Shown piece by piece: positions 57,145 to 64,000 of a DNA stretch of 64,000 nucleotides; position 1 is the stretch's first letter; each line of letters begins with the position of its first letter. The notes beneath the pieces are model-generated. The model searched no databases. It saw nothing but the letters and a program-made list of their open reading frames with translations, and was not told the origin of the DNA. The translations under genes were made by a program, and so were the position numbers. This stretch comes from Parvularcula maris. Lineage in GTDB: Bacteria; Pseudomonadota; Alphaproteobacteria; Caulobacterales; Parvularculaceae. The stretch spans positions 177,016-241,015 of the forward strand of contig NZ_JANIBC010000002.1 in NCBI RefSeq assembly GCF_024505085.1, given 5' to 3'.

Positions 57145-59202
57145 CTACCAAATCGAGACCCGATCCTTCGGAGGAAGGTAGAGGTCGTCCTCAGGCGTTA
57201 CTTCGAACGCTCCGTACCAGGCGTCCATGTTCCTCACGACGCCGTTCGCCCTGTACTTGCTTGGGCTGTGGGGGTCGGCGGAGACGATGTATTGCAGGAA
57301 CTCCGGGCGGTCCTGGCTGCGCCAGACCTGAGCCCAGGAGAGAAAGAACCGCTGCTCGCCGGTGAAACCGCCTCTCAGAGGCGCTTCCTCTCCCCCGAGC
57401 GAGATACGGTAGGCTTCGAGCGCGATCGACAGGCCGCCCAGGTCGCCGATATTCTCGCCCATGGTCAGTTGCGGGTTGACGAAGATACCGGGCAGCGGTT
57501 CGTAGGCGGCATATTGCTGACCTAGAACGGAAGCCTTCGTGGTGAACGCCTCGCTATCCGCCGCTGTCCACCAGTCGCGCTGCACACCGGCATAGTCGTA
57601 GGCGCGGCCCTGATCGTCAAACCCGTGGCCGATCTCGTGACCGATCACCCCGCCAATGGCTCCATAGTTGACGGCAGGGTCGGCGTTCGGATCGAAGAAC
57701 GGCGGCTGGAGGATGGCCGCAGGAAAGACGATCTCGTTGAGGTCGGGACGGTAGTAAGCGTTGATCTCCTGCGGGTTCATCGCCCACTCGTCGCGGTCGA
57801 CCGGCCCCTTCAGACGCTCGATCGAATAGGCATGTTCGAACAGCGCCGAGCGCTTGGCGTTGCCGATCGCATCGTCCGGCCGCACCTCCAGCCCTGAGTA
57901 GTCACGCCATTCGTCAGGGTAACCCACCTTCACCCGCATGCTGTCGAGTTTGCGCAGGGCCTCCGCCTTGGTCTCGTCACCCATCCAGTCGAGCGCCGTC
58001 AGGCGTATACGGAACGCCTCCTTGAGATTTCCGACGAGGTCTTCGACCTGCCGTTTCGAGCTTTCGGGGAAGTGGCGCTCGACATAGACCCTGCCGATGG
58101 CCTCGCCGAGCGCGCCGCTGGTGGCGCTGATGCCCCGCTTCCACATCTCGCGCTGCTCGGTCTGCCCCGTCACAGCGCCCGTGAGGGCGAAGGAGGCCTG
58201 GTCGAACGCATCGGGCAGGATGCTGGCATAGCTCAGCGCAAGGGCTAGGCGTAGGTGGTCCTTGACGGTCTCGAGGTCCGCAGCTTGCAGGATGTCGATC
58301 CCGTTCGCGATCGCATCGGGTTGCACGACTACGACCTCTGAGATCCGCCCGGCACCGAGCGTTTGAAAGTAGCCGCGCCAGTCCAGCTCCCCGAGGCCGT
58401 CGAGCTCGCCGACCTGCCGGAGGTTGTAGGTCAGCTCGGGCCGGCGGTTCTTCTCCGGCTTCCAGTGCACCGCCGCGAAGCGCTGCTGAAGTTCGAAGAC
58501 GTTCCGTGCCCGTGCCTCCGTATCGTCCTCACCCAGAAGACCGAGCACGGCTTCGAAGGTGCCGCGAAGAACCTGCCTCGCGTTCTCGAACTGCGGCTCC
58601 TCGTAGAAGCTTTTGGGCAGGACCGCACCAGCCTGGCTGAGATAGAGGACGTAGCGGTCGGGTCTCTTCACATCGACGCCGACCGAGGCCGAGAACGCCA
58701 ACGATCCAGAGGTGCCGGGGGTTGCAAGATAGGTCAGCACCGCCTCGAACGACGAAAGCGCGTCGATACGCTGAAGGTCCGCGCGGATCGGCTCGAGCCC
58801 TCGCGACTCGATGGTCTCACGGTCGGTAAAGGCCTTGTAGAAGGCTCCGATCTTCTCTTCGACCGTACCCGGTTTTGCAGCTTTCGCTGCATCTTCGATG
58901 ATCCGGCGCTGGCGCTCCTCGGTCTTCTCGAAGGTCACGGTGAAGCTGTTATAGGACGGGTACTGACCTGGTATCTCGAACGTATCGAGCCATCTTCCGT
59001 TCACGTAGCGGTAGAAGTCGTCCCCCGGATCGACATCGGCATCGAGGTGAACGAGCTCCACCCCCCAGTCTCCCAGCTCGGCCGCGCGGGATGACTGAAC
59101 CGCGTCCCTCTCCAGCGGCGGCCCATCGGTCGCGCAGGCTAACAGGCAAACGCTGGTGAGAAGCGCGGCCGCAAAGGGAACGCCGCGACGAACGTTGAAC
59201 AT
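57145..59202 (-). CDS. M13 (neprilysin-like) metallopeptidase lipoprotein
   Basis: 685 residues. The signal peptide carries a lipobox-like LLACA. The zinc site 'GGVIGHEIGHGFDDQGR' (HExxH) and 'ENIGDLGGLSIALEAY' (third ligand Glu) are intact, and 'NAYYRPDLNEIVFPAAILQPPFFDP' is the substrate NAYY motif. It cuts short peptides in the periplasm or at the surface. A strong GGGAGGA site precedes the ATG. It heads the four-gene minus-strand cluster. Confidence 0.96.
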   Translation of the reverse strand: MFNVRRGVPFAAALLTSVCLLACATDGPPLERDAVQSSRAAELGDWGVELVHLDADVDPGDDFYRYVNGRWLDTFEIPGQYPSYNSFTVTFEKTEERQRRIIEDAAKAAKPGTVEEKIGAFYKAFTDRETIESRGLEPIRADLQRIDALSSFEAVLTYLATPGTSGSLAFSASVGVDVKRPDRYVLYLSQAGAVLPKSFYEEPQFENARQVLRGTFEAVLGLLGEDDTEARARNVFELQQRFAAVHWKPEKNRRPELTYNLRQVGELDGLGELDWRGYFQTLGAGRISEVVVVQPDAIANGIDILQAADLETVKDHLRLALALSYASILPDAFDQASFALTGAVTGQTEQREMWKRGISATSGALGEAIGRVYVERHFPESSKRQVEDLVGNLKEAFRIRLTALDWMGDETKAEALRKLDSMRVKVGYPDEWRDYSGLEVRPDDAIGNAKRSALFEHAYSIERLKGPVDRDEWAMNPQEINAYYRPDLNEIVFPAAILQPPFFDPNADPAVNYGAIGGVIGHEIGHGFDDQGRAYDYAGVQRDWWTAADSEAFTTKASVLGQQYAAYEPLPGIFVNPQLTMGENIGDLGGLSIALEAYRISLGGEEAPLRGGFTGEQRFFLSWAQVWRSQDRPEFLQYIVSADPHSPSKYRANGVVRNMDAWYGAFEVTPEDDLYLPPKDRVSIW

Positions 59203-59328
59203 CTTCTATCCTCCCGAGCCGCAAGACTGCTCTGCGGTATCTCGGAAAACGATAAGAAGGGTGACGCATCGGCGAAAGCCGGGCGGGTTCTGTTTCGCAA
59301 GAACTGTCCTGCGACAGTCTGTACCTTC

Positions 59329-60177
59329 TCAGCCGCCTCGCGGCTCTTCGCTCGGGGGACAACCGAAGAAGGCCGCATAGGCTCTGCCGAAAGCCCTGAC
59401 GGAGCCGAAACCGAGGCGCGCGGAGGTCTCGGTCACCGACAGGCCGCGGCGAAGCTCCGCCCTCGCCGCTTCGAGACGCAGGCGCCGATGGAAGCCCATG
59501 GGCGTCTCGCCGAAGGCCGCGGCGAAGGTTCGCGCCAGTTGGAACGGCGAGACGCCGACCTCACGGGCCACCTCGGTGAGCTTGACGCTGCGGTGTCGGT
59601 TGTCGGCAAGGAAGACCCTGGCATGGCTGGCGCGGTTCACCCGATCGGCCCCCGTCGCGGCCTTCGCGCCGCCCAGAAGCGGAGCCGTCAGCGCGTAGTG
59701 CTGGGTCAGCGCTAGGAGGTGAGCCTCGGCCCACCGCCCGAACCCTTCGGGCAAGTCCGCGTCGCCGCTCCCCTTCAGTGCCCGGTCGCATAGGTCCTGC
59801 AGGGCCAGCCCGAGTCTCGTGTCCTCGGCTCTCAGCACAAAACCCGTTTCCCATCCCGCCGAGCCAGCGCTGTGCCGGGCGCCCGACGCGTCCGGCGGAA
59901 GCGACAGACAGAGACCGGCAGCCTGGTCGCGAATGCCGCCGATCACGGGCTGCTCGGTCTCCAAGATCATGAGGGCACCAGCGGGCAGACGCAGCCGCTT
60001 CGGGCCGATCTCGTAGTACTCCTCCCCCTCGCGAACGAGTTTCACGCTCATCGCTCGGGAATAGGCAGGCGACCAGCCGCGTCCAAGATCGGAGGCCACG
60101 ACGAACCCGCTCCTGGTCCGCCTTTCGTCTTTGCGGTGAGCTCTCAACTGCTCGATTGTTCTCACGGACGGCCCCAT
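59329..60177 (-). CDS. AraC-family transcriptional regulator
   Basis: 282 residues from the ATG at 60177; an in-frame start at 60276 would add 33 poorly conserved residues. The C-terminal ~95 residues hold two helix-turn-helices ('VKLTEVAREVGVSPFQLARTFAAAFGETPMGFHRRLRLEAAR' and 'SVTETSARLGFGSVRAFGRAYAAFFGCPP'). The N-terminal part is a cupin-like sensor. The target is unknown; the neighbouring M13 cluster is 127 bases downstream on the same strand. Confidence 0.88.
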   Translation of the reverse strand: MGPSVRTIEQLRAHRKDERRTRSGFVVASDLGRGWSPAYSRAMSVKLVREGEEYYEIGPKRLRLPAGALMILETEQPVIGGIRDQAAGLCLSLPPDASGARHSAGSAGWETGFVLRAEDTRLGLALQDLCDRALKGSGDADLPEGFGRWAEAHLLALTQHYALTAPLLGGAKAATGADRVNRASHARVFLADNRHRSVKLTEVAREVGVSPFQLARTFAAAFGETPMGFHRRLRLEAARAELRRGLSVTETSARLGFGSVRAFGRAYAAFFGCPPSEEPRGG

Positions 60178-60497
60178 GTTTTGCGAATAGGATAACACAT
60201 CTGCCCTTCGAAAGCTGCGTGGCCTGTTGTTCGACTGCGATATCGCAAACACGTTTGAAAACGCTGTCGATTTCATTCGAGAAGTTTTCGATGTGTGTAT
60301 ATGCGGGACGAACTACCTTGATAGGCTGATTGCGTCCGCACTGAGCAGAGCCGTTCGAGGCTCCGCATCGCTGGATGACCCGATCGAGACGACCTTCAGT
60401 AGTTTGAAGGCCTTCGCTAGCAGAAGCGGGACATAGCCTGTTCGTCGCGCATTGGCGTATACATCGAACAAGTCTTGCCGGGGCATGTGTCTGAACG

Positions 60498-61640
60498 ATG
60501 TTCGAGGGTCTCTATTTTGGTTGGCGGACGGCCCTGCTCGGTATGGCCGTTGCGCCGACGCTTCTCATCGCCTTCGCGCTTTTCCGAACGGCGTCCCACC
60601 GGCAGTCCAATCAGCTTCTGGGCGTGCTGCTTCTGGTGCTGGTGGGGGTCGTGACGCCCTGGATCATCGGTTTTGCAGGCTTCTACGACCGGTGGCCGGA
60701 GCTGACCTCGGCGCCGTTCGCGATCACCCTGGCGATCGCGCCGCTCTTCTACGGATACCTCACGGTACTCGTGACGGGCGCTTTTCCGAGCTTCTGGCGC
60801 CTCCATCTGGCGCCTGCGGCGTTACAGTTCGCGGTTCTCTTCAGCGGTTTCCTACTACCCCTACCTCTCAAGACCGCCTGGTCGATGGCCCGCGCGCCGA
60901 TCGTGAACCCTGCCACCGATGCCGCGTTCGTCGTCGGCATGGTGGTGTATGGCTGGCTCTGTCTCGACCTCATCGGCCATTACCAGACTGCGCTCGCTGC
61001 CAGCAGAAGCGACGATGCCCGCTTCGCGCTGCCTTGGCTGCGCAACGTGGTGGCAGCGGGCGGAGCCCTTTTTGCCGCCGGCATCTTATCGAAGGGCGTC
61101 GGCCTGTTCGTACCGCTCGGATATGAGGGTCTTCTCTATCTGCATGCCGCTCTCGCTCTCATCGCTCTCTACCTCGCCGTGGAGGGTTGGAGGCATAGCC
61201 GGCTCACCTTCCCTCGCTTGGGCGATTTGCAAGCCGATAGCCCGGCGCCGCCTTCCCCACCGGAGGCGCAGAACTGGAGCGCGAGGGGGCAGGTCTGGCG
61301 CTGCCGGATCGAGGAGGAGGGATGGGCCACAGAGCCGGATCTGACCATTGCGGAGCTCGCCCAGCGCCTCGGCACCAACACCCACTACCTGTCGCGAGCC
61401 CTCAACGAGGGCCTTGGGGTGAACTTCTCGACTTTCGTCAACGGGCTTCGCGCCGAGGTGGTGGCTGCTCGCTTGGAAGCTGGCGATGAAAGGGCGCTGA
61501 TCGACATCGCGTTGGAGGCAGGCTTCGGCTCGAAGGCGACCTTCAACCGGGTGTTTCGGCAGTCGTTCGGCATGAGCCCGACGGCCTACCGGGCTGCGGT
61601 GTCTCAAAACCAAAAGAACGAGCTGCGCGCCGGAATCTGA
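60498..61640 (+). CDS. membrane-anchored AraC-family regulator
   Basis: 380 residues. Seven hydrophobic helices span about 10-230, and residues 270-370 form an AraC DNA-binding domain ('LTIAELAQRLGTNTHYLSRALNEGLGVNFSTFVNGLR', then 'ALIDIALEAGFGSKATFNRVFRQSFGMSPTAYR'). The protein thus senses through the inner membrane and binds DNA directly. It is followed by an S41-like gene after 61 bases, a likely target or partner. Confidence 0.9.
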   Translation: MFEGLYFGWRTALLGMAVAPTLLIAFALFRTASHRQSNQLLGVLLLVLVGVVTPWIIGFAGFYDRWPELTSAPFAITLAIAPLFYGYLTVLVTGAFPSFWRLHLAPAALQFAVLFSGFLLPLPLKTAWSMARAPIVNPATDAAFVVGMVVYGWLCLDLIGHYQTALAASRSDDARFALPWLRNVVAAGGALFAAGILSKGVGLFVPLGYEGLLYLHAALALIALYLAVEGWRHSRLTFPRLGDLQADSPAPPSPPEAQNWSARGQVWRCRIEEEGWATEPDLTIAELAQRLGTNTHYLSRALNEGLGVNFSTFVNGLRAEVVAARLEAGDERALIDIALEAGFGSKATFNRVFRQSFGMSPTAYRAAVSQNQKNELRAGI

Positions 61641-61701
61641 GGCGCGGGCACTGCTCAAGTTCGGCCAGAACCTCCTCGGTCAGCAGGTAGCGAGGCTCTT
61701 C

Positions 61702-63153
61702 ATGGATCGGCGGCACCTTCTTCAGATGGCGGCCTGCCTGCCGCTTTTCGGCACTTCCACGGCGTGCTCGAGAGCACCTGCCGAGCGGCTATCGGACGTC
61801 GAGGTCCTGCGGCTTGCCCTGTCGATCCATCCAGGGGTCTACCGGTATGCGGCCCCGGACGAGGTGGAACGCGGCCTGACGAACCTCGAGCCCGTGCTCG
61901 GTTCCGATGCTTCGCTGGAGCAGCAGTATCTGCAGCTCACCGCCTTTCTAGCAACCTTGCGTTGCGGACACACCGTGGTGAACCCGTTCAATCAGTCGGA
62001 GAAGGTTCGAGACCTCGTCTATCGCCGCCCAACGCGCCTGCCGTTCCTGTTCAAGTGGCTGGGCAGCGAGATGGTCGTGACCGACGCTGCCGAGGAGGCC
62101 AGCATGACCCCCGGTACGGTGGTCCTTTCGATCGACGGCGTGCCAGCCGGGGCTATGCTCGAACGGCTGGTGCGCTACGTCGGAGCGGATGGCGGCAATG
62201 ACGGCAAGCGAAGGGCCGCACTCGAAGTTCAGGGCCGGGCTCCGTTCGAGACCTTCGATATCCTTCAGGGCCTGCTCTATCCGCCCGAGAACGGCGCGTT
62301 CGATCTTCGTGTCCGCGGCACGGACGGCAGCGAACGCGCCCTCCGCGCGCCTGCCATCAGTGCCGAGCAGCGGCTGGCCATTCTGCCGCCGGAGCCGGAA
62401 AACGGTGAAGCGGTCTGGACATGCGACGAGGACCGGAACGGCATCGGCACTTTGACCATGCCCAACTGGGCGCTTTTCAACACGTCCTGGGACTGGCGAG
62501 GCTGGCTGTCGGAGAAGCTCGACAGGGCCTTGCGCCTTCGGGGGATGGTGGTCGACATCCGAGGCGTGGGAGGCGGTCTTTCCTGCGGCGATCCCATTCT
62601 CCGGCGCCTGATGGATGAGGACATCGTGCTCGACGACTACCGTTCGCTGGTGCGGTTCCAGCGTTCTCCTCAAGCGCTCGACCCCTACATCTTCGCGCCG
62701 TGGAACGGGTTCAAGCGGCTCGGGCGGGGCGCTCCGCCTATCGATGACGGGTTCTACGACCTCTCGGCCAAGGGCAAGCCGCGCACGATCACGCCGGTTG
62801 CGCCGAGACTGACCATACCCACGGCAGTCCTTGTCGACGCGATGAACAGCTCCGCCACGTTCACCTTTGCACGGCATATCAAAGCGCACGGCCTAGCGCG
62901 TCTGTTCGGCTCCGAGACCGGCGGAAACCTCAAAGGCATCAATGCCGGAGCGGTGTTCTTCGTCACCCTGCCGGATAGCGGCCTGACGATCGACCTTCCG
63001 CTGATCGGTCAGTACCCCGTCAGTCCGCAAGCGGACAGAGGTGTGCTGCCTGACAGCGCCGTCTACGAGACCGCCGCCGATATCGCCGAGGGAAAGGATG
63101 TGGTGTTGGCGAGCGCCAAAGACTGGATCCTGACGGATGGGCAAGGAGGTTGA
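61702..63153 (+). CDS. S41-peptidase-like exported protein
   Basis: 483 residues. An N-terminal RR-containing signal (MDRRHLLQMAACLPLF) ends near a Cys, so Tat or lipoprotein export is possible. The C-terminal half has the C-terminal-processing-peptidase fold: 'GMVVDIRGVGGGLSCGDPILRRLMDE' and 'AVLVDAMNSSATFTFARHIKAHGLARLFGSETGGNLKG', where the Ser of NSSAT would be the nucleophile. A PDZ-like part lies near 115-170. Catalysis is not assured. Confidence 0.82.
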   Translation: MDRRHLLQMAACLPLFGTSTACSRAPAERLSDVEVLRLALSIHPGVYRYAAPDEVERGLTNLEPVLGSDASLEQQYLQLTAFLATLRCGHTVVNPFNQSEKVRDLVYRRPTRLPFLFKWLGSEMVVTDAAEEASMTPGTVVLSIDGVPAGAMLERLVRYVGADGGNDGKRRAALEVQGRAPFETFDILQGLLYPPENGAFDLRVRGTDGSERALRAPAISAEQRLAILPPEPENGEAVWTCDEDRNGIGTLTMPNWALFNTSWDWRGWLSEKLDRALRLRGMVVDIRGVGGGLSCGDPILRRLMDEDIVLDDYRSLVRFQRSPQALDPYIFAPWNGFKRLGRGAPPIDDGFYDLSAKGKPRTITPVAPRLTIPTAVLVDAMNSSATFTFARHIKAHGLARLFGSETGGNLKGINAGAVFFVTLPDSGLTIDLPLIGQYPVSPQADRGVLPDSAVYETAADIAEGKDVVLASAKDWILTDGQGG

Positions 63154-63419
63154 GAGGTTCCGAGCACTCTTGAGAAACTCGCAGCGCGAACCACGTCTAC
63201 GGGTTTCGTCGGCGTGGTTTGTAGCGACCAGGAGATGAGCTGAAGTTCGCCAACACGCTGTAATGGCGGGCTATACAGCCTTTCGGTGCAGGCAGCCGGT
63301 CTCACAATGTTAGCGCAAAGCAGATTTGCGGTGGGAACGCGACGTCCTGCCGCGATTTGCTGCTGTAAATGTGAAGCCTGCGGTTCGCGCGGGCAGAGAT
63401 CTTGCTCTATCTGCCTCCT

Positions 63420-64000
63420 ATGAGAACCTTCTTAGCCCTCACAGTCCTGCTTCTTGCGGCATGCTCCGACGGTGCCGACGAGGAGGGGCGCTTCGGTGGG
63501 CCTCAGGCGAGCACCATCGTCCCCTTCGAGGTCGCCTATCTCGAGGATGCCCGCACCGTGCAGGCGGTCGGCACCGCCCGCGCCAGGGCGCAGGCGACGG
63601 TGCGCGCCGAGACCGCCGGTGTGGTCGAGGAGGTCCTTTTCGAGGCCGGGCAGTTCGTCGAGGCCGGTGCTCCCCTCATCGCCCTCGAGGCCGAGGACGA
63701 GCGCCTCGCTGTGCGTCTGGCCGATGTCACGGTCCGGGAGGCGGAGCAGCTTCTGGCCCGCTACCGACGGATCGAGGACACGGGCGCCGTGTCGGACAGC
63801 GCCATCGACGAGGCCCGCACCCAGCTCGAAGCTGCGAAGATCAACCTCGAACAGGCTCAGCTCAGGCTGGCGGAGCGCACGGTCAGGGCGCCCTTCGACG
63901 GCTATGTGGGCCTGAGCGACGTCGATCCCGGCAACAGGGTCGGACCCGACACGGTACTGACCGCTATCGACGACCGGCGCCTTCTCTATGTCGACTTCAA
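63420..64000 (+). CDS. RND efflux periplasmic adaptor, truncated by window end
   Basis: 193 residues are visible. The lipobox 'LLLAACSDG' (Cys about 15) marks a lipoprotein. A biotinyl-lipoyl-like domain ('AETAGVVEEVLFEAGQFVEAGAPL', about 60-83), a coiled-coil hairpin (about 95-145) and 'LRLAERTVRAPFDGYVG' are typical of MacA/AcrA-type membrane fusion proteins. The inner membrane pump gene is expected just beyond the right edge. Confidence 0.9.
   Translation, partial: MRTFLALTVLLLAACSDGADEEGRFGGPQASTIVPFEVAYLEDARTVQAVGTARARAQATVRAETAGVVEEVLFEAGQFVEAGAPLIALEAEDERLAVRLADVTVREAEQLLARYRRIEDTGAVSDSAIDEARTQLEAAKINLEQAQLRLAERTVRAPFDGYVGLSDVDPGNRVGPDTVLTAIDDRRLLYVDF

Noticed and set aside
60227-60436. 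69-codon open frame between the AraC genes
   Set aside because: Overlaps the likely promoter of the minus-strand AraC gene and has no ribosome site or domain.

Overview
The window is a GC-rich chromosomal segment of an alphaproteobacterium. Alphaproteobacterial signs are a DUF1476 F1-ATPase zeta inhibitor, an ECF sigma factor with an NrsF (DUF1109) anti-sigma factor, and the arrangement of the purC-purS, lpxC/bamD and Anbu loci. Two ion-pumping rhodopsins with a retinal synthase, a TRAP transporter and a TonB-dependent receptor suggest a marine heterotroph that uses light, possibly of the Parvularcula kind. The species cannot be fixed from the sequence. There are no rRNA or tRNA genes, no recognisable insertion sequences and no CRISPR array.

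Layout. 0-1.8 kb: a gene-poor edge and a lower-GC Panacea (SocA-like) antitoxin gene overlapping an unrecognised 248-residue partner, probably a toxin-antitoxin pair. 1.9-12.8 kb: ychF, a TRAP transporter operon with an inserted CPBP-like membrane protein, an M24 aminopeptidase, a LOV-domain histidine kinase, a glutaminyl cyclotransferase and a MaoC hydratase. 12.8-15 kb (minus): a HerA-like protein that has lost both Walker motifs, overlapping a histidine-kinase-like protein with a degenerate ATPase domain. 15-25.8 kb: ion antiporters, a pteridine/folate trio, enoyl-CoA hydratase, thioesterase, engB, and sigma factor/NrsF. 26-39 kb: housekeeping genes (zeta inhibitor, purC-purS, bamD, lpxC, glmS-glmU, gph), the alternative D-glutamate route murL-murD2, and pckA.

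39.5-46.3 kb: a fructoside-use locus comprising a TonB receptor, LacI regulator, clan GH-J beta-fructosidase, MFS permease and ROK fructokinase. A perfect 16-bp palindrome in the permease/kinase divergent promoter fits a LacI-family operator. 46.3-50.3 kb: the four-gene Anbu operon (proteasome-like peptidase, transglutaminase-like protein, alpha-E protein, circularly permuted ATP-grasp).

51.2-55.3 kb is the most striking part. Four tightly packed plus-strand genes encode an NTQ-motif rhodopsin (predicted inward Cl- pump), a Blh-type beta-carotene dioxygenase (makes retinal), an NDQ-motif rhodopsin (predicted outward Na+ pump, KR2-like) and a TrkH K+ transporter. Both pumps would make the cell interior more negative, and TrkH could use that potential to take up K+. 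Together they would form a light-driven module that exports Na+ and accumulates K+ and Cl-. The last 9 kb holds an Asp-box lipoprotein, two small membrane proteins, an M13 peptidase, two AraC-type regulators, an S41-like protein and the start of an efflux adaptor cut by the window end. Several intergenic gaps carry related imperfect palindromes built from CCTCTCCC/GGGAGAGG blocks.
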